This document shows, one piece after another, positions 27,647 to 37,091 of a stretch of 64,000 nucleotides of DNA. The stretch comes from Mucilaginibacter geliditolerans (GTDB lineage Bacteria; Bacteroidota; Bacteroidia; Sphingobacteriales; Sphingobacteriaceae). Numbering within the stretch: the stretch's first letter is position 1; every line of letters begins with the position of its first letter. The notes below the pieces were generated by a model, which made no database searches, had not been told where the DNA came from, and worked only from the letters and a program-made list of their open reading frames with translations. A program made the position numbers and the translations under genes. The stretch spans positions 930,001 through 994,000 of the forward strand of contig NZ_JACHBY010000001.1 of assembly GCF_014200495.1 (NCBI RefSeq), written 5' to 3'.

Positions 27647-28115
27647 TTGCGTAATGTGGTTTTGCCCTGTACGAAGATAGTTTTTGCCTGTGATTTTCCT
27701 CTGCAGCATCAATGGAATGCGTACAGGTTAAATCATCTTCCTCCTCGGCCAGGTCCGACAATTGTACATAAAATTTATGTAATCGGTCAAGCTCCAGCTC
27801 ACTCAAATCTTCTAAATTTACCATCCGGTTACTTGCGCCCTGGTGTGAGGCTAGTATCTCATTAAGTTTTAAGTGAATGGCTTTTGAATCTTTATTTTGA
27901 GATTTCTGGATCAGGAACACCATCAGAAAGGTAACTATGGTTGTACCGGTATTTATAACCAATTGCCAGGTATCCGAGTATTTAAATATTGGCCCCGACA
28001 CAGCCCAAACAATAATAACAATTATAGCAGTAATAAATGCGGCAGAACTACCGGTTGCAACGGTTGCCCAGTTAGCAAATCGTTCAAATAAATTTTTTCT
28101 TTTTTTCTTGACCAT
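27615..28115 (-). CDS. Low-affinity iron permease family protein
   Basis: The 166-residue protein has an N-terminal FERFANWATVATGSSAAF motif and two membrane helices (ITAIIVIIVWAVSGPIF and VINTGTTIVTFLMVFLI) ending in QKSQNKDSKAIHLKLNEIL, the pattern of the family named after yeast Fet4-like low-affinity iron permeases. Bacterial members are short and their transport role is unproven. The C-terminal third is charged and probably cytoplasmic. It overlaps the GNAT gene. Confidence 0.88.
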   Translation of the reverse strand: MVKKKRKNLFERFANWATVATGSSAAFITAIIVIIVWAVSGPIFKYSDTWQLVINTGTTIVTFLMVFLIQKSQNKDSKAIHLKLNEILASHQGASNRMVNLEDLSELELDRLHKFYVQLSDLAEEEDDLTCTHSIDAAEENHRQKLSSYRAKPHYANARAKKDTSK

Positions 28116-28151
28116 AACAATTTTAATGAATTAAACACTAATGTCACAACC

Positions 28152-28188
28152 AAAAAAAAGCGCCAATGTTCTCACATCGGCGCTTTTC
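28152..28188. terminator. Bidirectional hairpin terminator after the aldolase gene
   Basis: AGCGCC-A-ATGT pairs with ACAT-C-GGCGCT (28159-28184), flanked by A8 on the left and T4 on the right. The U-run is longer for the minus strand, so it mainly ends the fba transcript. Confidence 0.85.
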
Positions 28189-28210
28189 CAATTATCAGGA
28201 TAATTTTTTA

Positions 28211-29290
28211 TTATAATTTGCTGGTTGCATCAATGCAATTCAAATCGGCAAATGCCTGGGTAAGGCGTTTAACAAAATTCTCTTCGCCTTTGCGTAACCA
28301 TACGCGCGGATCGTAATATTTTTTGTTAGGTGAATCTTCGCCTTCAGAGCTACCTATCTGGCTTTGTAAATAACCTTCTTTTGCCTGGTAGTAATCTTTT
28401 ATACCTTCCCAATATGCCCACTGCATATCGGTATCAATATTCATTTTTATAGCTCCGTAAGATATTGCTTCAGCAATTTCCTCAGGAGTTGAACCTGAAC
28501 CACCATGGAATACAAAGTTGATAGGTTTTTCAGCAGTAAGGCTGAATTTATTTTTTACATACTCTTGTGAGTTATGCAAAATAACCGGTTGTAATTTCAC
28601 ATTACCTGGTTTGTAAACACCGTGTACGTTACCAAAAGCAGCAGCAACAGTAAAGCGCGGACTAACTTCTAATAAATGCTCATATGAGTAAGCAACATCT
28701 TCTGGTTGAGTATATAAGCGTGAGCTATCAACATCAGAGTTGTCAACACCATCTTCTTCGCCACCGGTTACACCTAATTCAATTTCAAGTGTCATACCCA
28801 ATTTAGCCATACGGGCTAAGTATTTAGCTGAGATCTCGATATTTTCTTCGATTGATTCTTCAGAAAGATCAAGCATGTGTGATGAAAATAAAGGTTTGCC
28901 TGTTTCAGCAAAGAATTTTTCACCATGATCTAACAAACCGTCGATCCATGGTAATAATTTTTTTGCAGCGTGATCTGTATGCATAATTACTGCAACACCA
29001 TAATGTTCAGCTAATAAGTGAACGTGTTTAGCTGCAGATACAGCACCTAAAATACAGGCTTGCAGTTTAGAGTTATCCAATGATTTACCTGCGTAAAACT
29101 GTGCACCACCATGTGATAATTGGATAATTACCGGTGAATTAACTGCCTTTGCAGTTTCCATTACAGCATTTACCGTGTTAGTGCCGATAACGTTTACTGC
29201 TGGTAAAGCAAACTTATGCTTTTTAGCTGCTTCAAATAGTTCCTGCACCTGATCTCCGTGCAAAACTCCTTTATAATTTTTTAAGTCCAT
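28211..29290 (-). CDS. fbaA: Class II fructose-bisphosphate aldolase
   Basis: The 359-residue enzyme has the zinc-binding motifs of class II aldolases (VIMHTDHAAKKLLPW with the metal His and catalytic Asp, ELGVTGGEEDGVDN, NVHGVYKPGNV, FHGGSGSTPEEI and KMNIDTDMQWA). It is the long E. coli FbaA-like (class IIA) type. It reversibly splits fructose 1,6-bisphosphate in glycolysis and gluconeogenesis. Single gene with strong terminator and an upstream near-consensus TAACTTCG element. Confidence 0.96.
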   Translation of the reverse strand: MDLKNYKGVLHGDQVQELFEAAKKHKFALPAVNVIGTNTVNAVMETAKAVNSPVIIQLSHGGAQFYAGKSLDNSKLQACILGAVSAAKHVHLLAEHYGVAVIMHTDHAAKKLLPWIDGLLDHGEKFFAETGKPLFSSHMLDLSEESIEENIEISAKYLARMAKLGMTLEIELGVTGGEEDGVDNSDVDSSRLYTQPEDVAYSYEHLLEVSPRFTVAAAFGNVHGVYKPGNVKLQPVILHNSQEYVKNKFSLTAEKPINFVFHGGSGSTPEEIAEAISYGAIKMNIDTDMQWAYWEGIKDYYQAKEGYLQSQIGSSEGEDSPNKKYYDPRVWLRKGEENFVKRLTQAFADLNCIDATSKL

Positions 29291-29441
29291 TTAGCTTCTT
29301 TTTGGGCCTCGAAGTTATAAATTTTCGGGATTTATACTACAATTTTGATCGAGTTTTGCATTTATAGCAATATTTTACCCTCAATGTTCGCAATTTAAGT
29401 ATAGTCAGGGGTAGTATTTATTGTGATTTTCCGAAAATGAT

Positions 29442-29476
29442 ATCTAACATCTAAAAATCTTACATCTAAATAAAAA
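29442..29476. repeat. Single-arm heptad repeat upstream of accD
   Basis: ATCTAAC, ATCTAAA, AATCTTA, CATCTAA, ATAAAAA in exact 7-base steps. It has only one arm, unlike most of the other heptad loci, and lies in the accD promoter region. Confidence 0.6.
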
Positions 29477-29516
29477 TTCGTTTCTTTGCATCATATTGAA
29501 AGAGCTAGATATAGAT

Positions 29517-30362
29517 ATGGCCTGGTTTAAGCGCGAGATAAAAGGAATAATTACGACCACTGAGGAAAAGAAAGAAGCACCCGACGGCATCTGGAACAAA
29601 TGCCCGGAATGTAAGAAACCCCTTCACTACTCAGAGCAAGTTGAAAACCAATATGTTTGCCATTATTGCGGTTATCATTTACGCATAGGATCAAAAGAAT
29701 ATTTCTCCATACTTTTTGATAATAACGAGTTTACCGAGTTATACCCAAACCTGCATTCGGGCGATCCGCTGCATTTTGAGGATACCAAAAAATATGAGGA
29801 CCGCTTAAAGGAAACCATGAAAAAGACCGGCTTAAAGGATGCTATCCGCGCCGGGGTTGGTAAAATTAACGGGCAGGATATCGTAATTGCCTGTATGGAT
29901 TTTAACTTTATAGGCGGTTCAATGGGATCGGTTGTGGGCGAAAAGATTGCACGTTCTATCGATTACAGCATTGCAAACAAGGTTCCATTCCTGATGATAT
30001 CAAAATCAGGCGGTGCCCGTATGATGGAAGCTGCGTTCTCCCTAATGCAAATGGCTAAAACATCGGCTAAACTGGCATTGCTGGCACAAGCTAAAGTACC
30101 ATATATATCATTACTAACCGATCCTACCACAGGTGGTGTAACTGCATCATATGCCATGTTGGGCGATATTAACATTGCCGAGCCGGGTTCATTAATAGGC
30201 TTTGCAGGTCCGCGTGTTATTAAGGAAACAATAAAGAAAGATTTGCCGAAAGGCTTTCAGACTGCCGAATTTGTACAGGAACATGGCTTCCTTGATTTTA
30301 TAGTCGACCGCAGGGAAATGAAGGAAAAATTAACTTCATTCTTAAAAATGATGGCTAATTAA
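29517..30362 (+). CDS. accD: Acetyl-CoA carboxylase carboxyltransferase subunit beta
   Basis: The 281-residue protein has the four-cysteine zinc ribbon at its N-terminus (CPECKKP and CHYCGYH) and the crotonase-like carboxyltransferase fold ([55 protein letters not shown]). With AccA it transfers the carboxyl group from biotin to acetyl-CoA, the first step of fatty acid synthesis. The ATG at 29517 is used; an upstream TTG adds seven residues without family support. accA is not in the window. Confidence 0.96.
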   Translation: MAWFKREIKGIITTTEEKKEAPDGIWNKCPECKKPLHYSEQVENQYVCHYCGYHLRIGSKEYFSILFDNNEFTELYPNLHSGDPLHFEDTKKYEDRLKETMKKTGLKDAIRAGVGKINGQDIVIACMDFNFIGGSMGSVVGEKIARSIDYSIANKVPFLMISKSGGARMMEAAFSLMQMAKTSAKLALLAQAKVPYISLLTDPTTGGVTASYAMLGDINIAEPGSLIGFAGPRVIKETIKKDLPKGFQTAEFVQEHGFLDFIVDRREMKEKLTSFLKMMAN

Positions 30363-30389
30363 GAAGACCTATTATATTATCGATATAAA

Positions 30390-30421
30390 AAGAAGCTGCC
30401 TCTAAAGGGTGGCTTTTTTGT
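30390..30421 (+). terminator. Terminator after accD
   Basis: AAGCTGCC pairs with GGTGGCTT using two wobble pairs and is followed by six T residues, 30 bases after the accD stop. Confidence 0.8.
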
Positions 30422-30524
30422 TTTGAAGAAAATAATTAATAAAGATTTTTTCACATTATATAAATACTACAGGATGGTTGTTAACTTTAAGACTCATTAA
30501 TAAGCACACCAATTTCAACCTGTA

Positions 30525-32903
30525 ATGAAAACCTTTTTTGCATCAACCTTATTAATCCTTAGTTTATTGCTGACAAACTCAGTGCATGCACAATCGGCTG
30601 GTAACACCGCTGTATACAAAGAATGGCCTGCCTACTGGATAGCTGCCCCAAATGATGCGGGAACAGAATACGGTGTTTATCATTTTCGTAAAAGCATTAC
30701 ATTAACAGCAAAACCTGCTATCTATATTGTTCATGTATCGGCAGATAACCGCTATAAGTTATATGTTAATGGCGTATTGGTATCATTGGGGCCTGCCCGT
30801 AGTGATATCTACTATTGGAATTATGAAACGGTTGATCTGGCGCCATATCTTACAACAGGTAAAAATACCATCAGCGCTACCGTTTGGAATGACGCCCAAT
30901 ACCGGCCCGAAGCACAGATCACGCTAAAAACTGCCTTTATTTTACAGGGCGATTCAACAAACGAAGAGATCAACACCAATAAAACCTGGAAATGCATCGG
31001 CGACAGCGCCTATAAACCTAACAACTGGATAGGCTATTATACCTATTATGTTGCAGGTCCGGGCGAAATAGTGGATATGAACAAAACTGTTAAAGGTTTT
31101 ACTGCTAATGATTTTGACGATTCGCCCTGGTCGTATGCCGCTAACATAGATCATGGCAGGCCAAAAGGAATGTCTGATGCTTTTGGCTGGATGCTGGTGC
31201 CATCTTCATTGCCTCAAATGGAATTAACATATCAGCGCATTCCGGTTTTACGCAAGGCTGATGGAATCAGCGTGCCGCCATCGTTCCCCGGCACAAAAAC
31301 TCCGCTTACTATTCCGGCGAACACAACAGTAACGCTTCTGTTGGATCAAACTTATTTAACTAACGCCTATTTAACCTTCAATTTTAGTAAGGGTAAAGAT
31401 GCGGGCATATCCATAAGCTATGCCGAATCATTATTCGATAACTTAAGTAAATATGGCCCGAGAAAAAGCAACCGTAATGAAATAGAAGGCAAAGATTTCG
31501 CAGGCCGGAAAGACAGCTTGTTATCGGACGGCAGCGCAAATCAAACTTTTACAACTTTGTACTGGCGTACCTGGCGTTATATACAGGTAAGAATACAAAC
31601 TAAAAATAATCCGCTAACCATTGATGATATATACGGCACATTTACTGGTTATCCGTTTAAAAACAATACCGTTTTTAATACTGATAACCCCGAAATAACA
31701 AAGATACTGGAAACCGGCTGGCGCACAGCAAGACTCGATGCCATTGAAACCTATATGGATTGCCCCTACTATGAGCAATTGCAGTACATTGGCGATACGC
31801 GCATACAGGCCATGATATCTTACTATAACAGTGGTGATGACCGTTTGGCGCGCAATGCTATTAATTTAATGGATCACTCACGCATAGCCGAAGGGTTAAC
31901 GCTAAGCAGACACCCATCATTTAGTCCGCAGATTATTTCTACTTTTTCATTATGGTACATCGGCGTATTGTATGATTACTGGATGTATCGCCCTGATTCG
32001 AACTTTGTTAAAGGCAAGCTTGCCGGTGAAAGAGCGGTGTTAGATTTCTTTAGTAAATATCAGCAAGCTGATGGTTCCTTAAAAAACACTCCATACTGGA
32101 CTTTTGTTGACTGGGCCAATGCCAAAGGCTGGCGCAGCGGCATGCCGCCAACAGGCAGTAAGGGAAACTCATCTATTTTAGATCTTCAATTATTAATGGC
32201 TTACCAGCAAGCAGCTAAAATGGAAGCAAAAATTGGCCTGCCTTATCTTGCTGATCTTTACACTAAAAAAGCTGCTCAGCTAAAGCAAATAATCCAGGTC
32301 AAATACTGGAATCCAGCTAAAAAGCTATATGCTGATACAGAAGATAAGGATTTATACTCTCAGCATGCCAACTCATTGGCCATACTTACTGATGTGGCAA
32401 AAGCCGAAGACGTGGCAGCTATCAGCAAGAATATTTTAACTGATACCTCCTTAACTCAATGCACTATCTACTTTAAATATTATATGCACATGGCTTTAAT
32501 AAAGGGTGGTTTAGGCAACGATTACATAAACTGGCTTGATATATGGCGCAATAATTTAAAAATGGGCCTTACCACCTGGGCCGAACAATCAGACCTGCAA
32601 CATACCCGCTCCGATTGTCATGCCTGGGGAGCCAGCCCTAATATTGAGTTTTTCAGAACAGTATTAGGTATTGACAGCTATGCCCCCGGTTTCAGCAAGA
32701 TAAAGATAGAGCCGCATTTAGGTACACTAAAAAATGTAAGCGGCGAGATACCTCATCCGAACGGAAAGGTGGCTGTTTGGTATACGTTGGATAAAGATAA
32801 ATGGAGGATAAAGATTAATCTTCCGCAAAAAACTACAGGTGTATTGGTTTGGAAAGGCAAAAGGATTGTACTAAAAGCAGGTGAAAACTCCTTTGTGATA
32901 TAA
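30525..32903 (+). CDS. Secreted alpha-L-rhamnosidase-like enzyme (GH78-type)
   Basis: The 792-residue protein has a Sec signal peptide (cut after VHAQ), an N-terminal jelly-roll region (YRLYVNGV-like KLYVNGVLVSLGPARSD), a second beta domain and an (alpha/alpha)6 barrel. The barrel holds DCPYYEQLQYIGDTRIQ, aligned with the DCP...W-GD motif of GH78, and a later WAEQSDLQHTRSDCHAWGAS with the expected Glu and His. It should remove rhamnose from plant pectin or glycosides outside the cytoplasm. The first catalytic motif departs from the usual QRDERLGW wording, so substrate may differ. Not in a polysaccharide utilisation locus: no SusCD pair is beside it. Confidence 0.85.
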   Translation: MKTFFASTLLILSLLLTNSVHAQSAGNTAVYKEWPAYWIAAPNDAGTEYGVYHFRKSITLTAKPAIYIVHVSADNRYKLYVNGVLVSLGPARSDIYYWNYETVDLAPYLTTGKNTISATVWNDAQYRPEAQITLKTAFILQGDSTNEEINTNKTWKCIGDSAYKPNNWIGYYTYYVAGPGEIVDMNKTVKGFTANDFDDSPWSYAANIDHGRPKGMSDAFGWMLVPSSLPQMELTYQRIPVLRKADGISVPPSFPGTKTPLTIPANTTVTLLLDQTYLTNAYLTFNFSKGKDAGISISYAESLFDNLSKYGPRKSNRNEIEGKDFAGRKDSLLSDGSANQTFTTLYWRTWRYIQVRIQTKNNPLTIDDIYGTFTGYPFKNNTVFNTDNPEITKILETGWRTARLDAIETYMDCPYYEQLQYIGDTRIQAMISYYNSGDDRLARNAINLMDHSRIAEGLTLSRHPSFSPQIISTFSLWYIGVLYDYWMYRPDSNFVKGKLAGERAVLDFFSKYQQADGSLKNTPYWTFVDWANAKGWRSGMPPTGSKGNSSILDLQLLMAYQQAAKMEAKIGLPYLADLYTKKAAQLKQIIQVKYWNPAKKLYADTEDKDLYSQHANSLAILTDVAKAEDVAAISKNILTDTSLTQCTIYFKYYMHMALIKGGLGNDYINWLDIWRNNLKMGLTTWAEQSDLQHTRSDCHAWGASPNIEFFRTVLGIDSYAPGFSKIKIEPHLGTLKNVSGEIPHPNGKVAVWYTLDKDKWRIKINLPQKTTGVLVWKGKRIVLKAGENSFVI

Positions 32904-32947
32904 AAACAATCAGCCGTTTCATGTTGGTGAAACGGCTGATTGTTTTT
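32902..32947. terminator. Strong bidirectional terminator after the GH78 gene
   Basis: A nearly perfect 19-bp stem (32903-32921 with 32928-32947) of the form AAAACAATCAGCCGTTTCA closes a six-base loop. A- and T-runs flank it, so it can stop transcription from both sides. Confidence 0.9.
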
Positions 32948-32982
32948 ACAATATCGCGGTATTTTGCCGCTATATATACTTA

Positions 32983-33183
32983 TTAAAGTAGCGGTTTTCT
33001 AGTCCTACTGACAGAAATACCACTGTATTTTTTACGGAGCGCTCTGAGTGCGCTTGCACCATTATCACCACCGCCTTCAAGCCCTACAGAGCCAATGTTT
33101 ATTTGGTTTGTACAATCATGGCTCCCGTGTACACCTTCGGTTTGATTAATGCCTTCAACAGGTCTTTTATTAACGCTGTTCAT
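32983..33183 (-). CDS. Hypothetical 66-residue protein
   Basis: A short frame with ATG at 33183. The product is hydrophilic, with a Gly-rich middle (GSVGLEGGGDNGASALRAL) and a basic end (RKKYSGISVSRTRKPLL). I do not recognise a family. It follows another short frame on the same strand by 39 bases, which suggests a two-gene unit. It could be a real small protein or a chance frame; confidence is moderate because there is no other gene on either strand here. Confidence 0.45.
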   Translation of the reverse strand: MNSVNKRPVEGINQTEGVHGSHDCTNQINIGSVGLEGGGDNGASALRALRKKYSGISVSRTRKPLL

Positions 33184-33222
33184 AAATTTAACTATTAAAT
33201 TTATACTTAATCAATGTAGTTA

Positions 33223-33492
33223 TTACAGGTTATTTTCAGTACCCGGCTCATGCCCCACCATACGACCTGTTGTACGCCCATGTGGACGGCTCACAAAATC
33301 AGTTTCAGCCGGGCCTACCGATGGAAATTCTCTTTTTGTTGGAGGGCTTACATCTGTTTGCTCGCTGAATGAAGCATCGTTACCCTCTTGGGGCTGTGCA
33401 ACCTCGGTTTCATGCGGATAGCCCGTTTTCTCTTTTTCAGGTTGTTTTCTTTCAGGAACGTGTCCTAACGTTTTATCTTTTACCTTTCCCAT
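33223..33492 (-). CDS. Hypothetical 89-residue hydrophilic protein
   Basis: A short frame starting at ATG 33492. The product is highly charged and Pro/Glu/Thr-rich (MGKVKDKTLGHVPERKQPEK, then ETEVAQPQEGNDASFSEQ) and likely disordered, without signal peptide or membrane segment. A TATTTGTC sequence precedes the start, near a Bacteroidota -7 box. Proteins of this kind are often stress-related in soil Bacteroidota, but I can name no family. Codon composition is balanced and unlike low-complexity noise. Confidence 0.55.
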   Translation of the reverse strand: MGKVKDKTLGHVPERKQPEKEKTGYPHETEVAQPQEGNDASFSEQTDVSPPTKREFPSVGPAETDFVSRPHGRTTGRMVGHEPGTENNL

Positions 33493-33639
33493 GACAAATA
33501 TTTTTTAGGTCAATAATGATACAGAAGTACATTATTAATTGTTATTTAAATAAAAGCCATAATCATGCCAGTGTTAAATTTAACTCACATGATTAAAATA
33601 ATTCTTAAATATTAAAGGAGTAATTATAAGAAAATGCTA

Positions 33640-34776
33640 CTAAGCATTCACAAGGCAAAGTTCCTTTACTTTAGCCACGGTAAAATCAATCTCATCCTTG
33701 GTAGTGTATTTTGAGAAAGAAAACCTCACTGATGGCCGTGACGGGTTTGTGCCAATAGCAGTTAACACATGCGAGCCAATATCCGATCCTGAGCTGCATG
33801 CGCTGCCCCCCGAAGCAGATATCCCAGCAATATCCAAATTAAACAACAGCATATCAGCCATTTCCATTTCAGGAAAAGAAACGTTCAATACTGTGTATAA
33901 ACTCTTATCAGGATCTGTTTCGCCGTTAAATTCAATACCGGGTATGCTTTCAACCAACTGGTTTTTCATGTAGGTTTTTAAGCCTTGAATATGCTCCCGG
34001 TGTTGTTCCATTTCGGCATAAGCCATTTCCAAAGCTTTGGCAAGGCCCACTACACCATAAATATTTTCGGTACCGCCACGCATATTGCGTTCCTGGGCTC
34101 CACCATAAATTAATGGCTTAATTTTTATACGGTGATTGATATGTAAAAAGCCCACACCTTTAGGTCCATGCAGTTTATGTGCCGAACAAACTACAAAATG
34201 AGCCTTTAATTTACTCAGATCATGCTTGTAATGCCCCATAGTTTGCACAGTATCGCAATGATAAATGGCATTATAGGTCTCACACAGATCGCCGATCTTT
34301 TCCATATCCGATAGCGTGCCTATTTCGTTATTGGCATGCATTATAGATACAAAACTGCGCTCGTTATCCTTCAGCAAAGTTTCCAGATGATCGTAATCTA
34401 TATTACCTTTTGCATCAACATTAACAAAACTCAGTTTAATACTACCTGCTTTTTCAAGTGCCTCAAAAGTATGGATCACCGCATGATGCTCGATACGGCT
34501 GGTAATAGCATGTTTTATATTATGGTCAATAATACCGCACCTAATGGCCATATTATCGGCCTCAGTACCGCTTGATGTAAAAAAGATCTCGGATGGTGAA
34601 GTACCCAATAAATTAGCAACGGTTTTCCTTGATCTTTCGATCAATGTTCTGGCCTCACGCCCCTGCGCATGTATAGATGATGGATTACCGTAGGTATTTT
34701 CCATTACCTTACACATTTCCTTTATTACCTCGGGGTCGAGAGGCGTAGTAGCCGCATTATCTAAATAAACACGCAT
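33640..34776 (-). CDS. Cysteine desulfurase (IscS/NifS family)
   Basis: The 378-residue PLP enzyme begins with MRVYLDNAATTPLDPEV and has the PLP-lysine motif CSAHKLHGPKGVG (about residue 205) and the active-site Cys loop GGSACSSGS (about residue 325). It takes sulfur from cysteine for iron-sulfur clusters or thiolated tRNA. Its short Cys loop is of the NifS/IscS (group I) kind. No iscU neighbour is present, so it is an orphan copy. Followed by a heptad inverted repeat upstream in the minus direction. Confidence 0.94.
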   Translation of the reverse strand: MRVYLDNAATTPLDPEVIKEMCKVMENTYGNPSSIHAQGREARTLIERSRKTVANLLGTSPSEIFFTSSGTEADNMAIRCGIIDHNIKHAITSRIEHHAVIHTFEALEKAGSIKLSFVNVDAKGNIDYDHLETLLKDNERSFVSIMHANNEIGTLSDMEKIGDLCETYNAIYHCDTVQTMGHYKHDLSKLKAHFVVCSAHKLHGPKGVGFLHINHRIKIKPLIYGGAQERNMRGGTENIYGVVGLAKALEMAYAEMEQHREHIQGLKTYMKNQLVESIPGIEFNGETDPDKSLYTVLNVSFPEMEMADMLLFNLDIAGISASGGSACSSGSDIGSHVLTAIGTNPSRPSVRFSFSKYTTKDEIDFTVAKVKELCLVNA

Positions 34777-34788
34777 TATTTTTTAATT

Positions 34789-34870
34789 AGTGAATGAGTG
34801 ATTTAGTGAATGAGTGATTATTTGATTATGCGCTGTACTCGCTCATCCACTAAATCCTTCATTCACTAAA
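34789..34870. repeat. Heptad/octad inverted arms between glmM and the cysteine desulfurase gene
   Basis: Left arm AGTGAAT GAGTGAT is repeated after one extra base (34789-34816). Right arm CTCGCTC ATCCACT AAATCCT TCATTCA CTAAAT (34838-34870) is its reverse complement with few changes. It would form a long hairpin between two genes on the minus strand. Confidence 0.75.
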
Positions 34871-34879
34871 TGCAAAGCA

Positions 34880-36265
34880 TTAAATGCTTAATATTTCTTT
34901 TATATCGGCAATTATTTTGTTGGCTAAATTATTCGCCACAGTTTCTGAATTACCTTCTGAATAAATACGGATTATTGGTTCCGTATTTGAACGGCGCAAA
35001 TGTACCCATTCTTTATCAAATTCTATTTTCAAACCATCAATTGTTGAATGAGGCTGTTTTTTGTATTTTTCTTCCACTTTCAGCAATAGCGCGTCAATGT
35101 CCATTTCAGGGGTCAGCGTTATTTTATTTTTCGATATAAAATAAGCCGGATAAGACGCCCTTAAAGCCGATACAGTTTTGCCTGATTTTGCCAAATGCGT
35201 TAAAAACAAAGCAATACCCACCAAAGCATCACGACCGTAATGCGATTCAGGATATATAACCCCGCCATTACCTTCGCCACCTATAATGGCATTGGTTTCC
35301 TTCATTTTGTTTACTACGTTAACCTCTCCTACCGCTGCCGCATGGTATTCGCCACCGGCCTTCTCGGTAACATCGCGCAAAGCACGGGTTGATGACAAGT
35401 TGGAAACTGTGTTGCCTACTGTGTTTTTCAGCACATAATCGGCAACAGCAACCAAAGTATATTCCTCTCCAAACATGCTGCCATCTTCATTAACAAAACA
35501 AAGGCGATCAACATCTGGATCAACAGCTATACCCAGGTTAGCCTTTTTCTTTACTACCTCTTGTGATAAAGCAATCAAATTCTCAGGCAATGGCTCTGGG
35601 TTATGCGGAAACTTACCATCTGGCTCACAATACAATTCGTGTACGGTTTTTACACCCAATGCTTTCAATAAAGCAGGGATGAATATACCACCTGTAGAGT
35701 TAACGCAATCAATAACTACATTAAAATCAGCTTTAGCTATAGCAGCCACATCAACCAAAGGCAAAGCCAGTACAGCGTCAATGTGCTTTTGCAGATAGCT
35801 GTCATCTTGAGTTACTTTACCCAGGTCATCAACATCAGCATATTTAAGATCACCTCTTTCAGCAATCTCAAGCACATCCTTACCATCCGTATCGCTAATG
35901 AATTCGCCTTTGCTGTTAAGCAGTTTAAGCGCATTCCATTGTTTTGGATTATGGCTGGCAGTAAGGATAATGCCACCCGCGGCCTGCTCAAGCGGGACAG
36001 CGATCTCAACTGTTGGTGTAGTTGAAAGGCCCAGGTCTATCACATCAATGCCCAAACCCTGCAGTGTGCCAATAACCAGGTTATTAACCATGCTGCCCGA
36101 TATACGGGCATCCCTGCCTATAACTATCTTTTTAATACCCGATTTACTGATGGCCCATGTACCAAAGGCAGAAGTAAATTTTACAATATCTACTGGCGTT
36201 AAACCATCGCCTGCGGCACCGCCTATGGTGCCTCTAATACCCGAAATTGATTTTATTAGTGTCAA
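34880..36265 (-). CDS. glmM: Phosphoglucosamine mutase
   Basis: The 461-residue phosphohexomutase has the phosphoserine motif TASHNPKQWNALK (about residue 100), the Mg2+-binding DPDVDRLCFV (about residue 245), the sugar-binding GGEGNGGVIYP and the C-terminal RRSNTEPIIRIYSE. It turns glucosamine 6-phosphate into the 1-phosphate for UDP-GlcNAc and peptidoglycan. The start codon is TTG at 36265; no in-frame ATG occurs upstream and the family begins MTLIKSISGIRGTIGG. A phosphomannomutase role cannot be excluded without comparison. Confidence 0.88.
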   Translation of the reverse strand: MTLIKSISGIRGTIGGAAGDGLTPVDIVKFTSAFGTWAISKSGIKKIVIGRDARISGSMVNNLVIGTLQGLGIDVIDLGLSTTPTVEIAVPLEQAAGGIILTASHNPKQWNALKLLNSKGEFISDTDGKDVLEIAERGDLKYADVDDLGKVTQDDSYLQKHIDAVLALPLVDVAAIAKADFNVVIDCVNSTGGIFIPALLKALGVKTVHELYCEPDGKFPHNPEPLPENLIALSQEVVKKKANLGIAVDPDVDRLCFVNEDGSMFGEEYTLVAVADYVLKNTVGNTVSNLSSTRALRDVTEKAGGEYHAAAVGEVNVVNKMKETNAIIGGEGNGGVIYPESHYGRDALVGIALFLTHLAKSGKTVSALRASYPAYFISKNKITLTPEMDIDALLLKVEEKYKKQPHSTIDGLKIEFDKEWVHLRRSNTEPIIRIYSEGNSETVANNLANKIIADIKEILSI

Positions 36266-36287
36266 AACCTTAAAATTATTTGAATCG

Positions 36288-36337
36288 CAAAATTAAAATA
36301 TTTAACGGATAGCAGCCTCATTTATTGGTTATATTTG
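36288..36337. promoter_or_regulatory. Divergent promoter elements between glmM and the PAP2 gene
   Basis: On the minus strand TAATTTTG (36288-36295) matches TAnnTTTG, 22 bases before the glmM TTG start. On the plus strand TATATTTG (36330-36337) lies 19 bases before the PAP2 ATG at 36357. Neither has a good TTTG -33 box at the ideal distance. Confidence 0.5.
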
Positions 36338-36356
36338 CATTACCGTAAAAATAACC

Positions 36357-36944
36357 ATGCTCGACCATCTTATACAACTAGACAGGCATTTATTCTATTG
36401 GATTAATCACGATTTAACTAATCCCTTTTTCGATGCAGTAATGCCATGGTTACGCACACCTAAAAACTGGATCCCGCTATACATCATCGTTTCCGTTTAT
36501 TGTTTGTGGAAGTACCGGGCAAAAGGCATAATCATAATGGCTTTTATAGGCCTCTCAGCGGGCTTTGCTGATTTTACCAGCGCCAGCATGGTTAAACCAT
36601 TAGTCCATCGCCTGCGCCCTTGCGCCGACCCTGTAACAGCACTTACGGACATTGAACGTGTCCCCGCTTGCGGATCGGGCTACAGTTTTCCATCCACCCA
36701 TGCTACAGATCATTTTGCCGTGGCAGTATTCATGATACTCATCTTTTGTAAACATTGGCGCGGGGTATGGTTTTGGGGGATATTTTGGGCTGGGCTCATC
36801 AGCTTTGCGCAGGTTTATGTGGGTGTACACTACCCCATTGATGTTACCTGCGGTGCTATTTATGGCGCTTTTGTGGGATGGTTGATATATTGGATATTCA
36901 GGAAACTGCAAGGGCGATATCCGGAATGGATGCCGGCAGTATAA
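36357..36944 (+). CDS. PAP2 family membrane phosphatase
   Basis: The 195-residue membrane protein carries the three PAP2 motifs in order: KPLVHRLRP (KxxxxxxRP), SFPSTHA (PSGH-like, with Thr in place of Gly) and YVGVHYPIDV (SRxxxxxHxxxD form, with VH and D). It dephosphorylates lipid phosphates such as undecaprenyl pyrophosphate or phosphatidate at the membrane outer face. Substrate not assignable. Divergent from glmM. Confidence 0.9.
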   Translation: MLDHLIQLDRHLFYWINHDLTNPFFDAVMPWLRTPKNWIPLYIIVSVYCLWKYRAKGIIIMAFIGLSAGFADFTSASMVKPLVHRLRPCADPVTALTDIERVPACGSGYSFPSTHATDHFAVAVFMILIFCKHWRGVWFWGIFWAGLISFAQVYVGVHYPIDVTCGAIYGAFVGWLIYWIFRKLQGRYPEWMPAV

Positions 36945-36948
36945 TTGA

Positions 36949-37078
36949 GTGTGCCACGGAACATATGAAACAGGTGGAACACCTGGCACACCCGCCCGTT
37001 CAAGCGTCCACGCTTAAATTAATAACCGTAACCGAGGACGCTTACTAAAAAACAATGTTCAAGCGTGGACGCTTGAAC
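36949..37078. repeat. Cluster of nested inverted repeats after the PAP2 gene
   Basis: Three elements are visible. GTGTGCCA (36949-36956) pairs with TGGCACAC (36984-36991). CAGGTGGAACACCTG (36971-36985) is a separate hairpin that overlaps its right arm, so the two cannot both form. AAGCGTCCACGCTT (37002-37015) and GTTCAAGCGTGGACGCTTGAAC (37057-37078, given as positions of a 22-bp palindrome) are near-copies in opposite directions. Confidence 0.6.
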
Positions 37079-37091
37079 AGGCGCTTCAAAC

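Noticed and set aside
30525..32903. Polysaccharide utilisation locus around the GH78 gene
   Set aside because: No SusC/SusD pair or regulator lies beside it and the neighbours are housekeeping genes.
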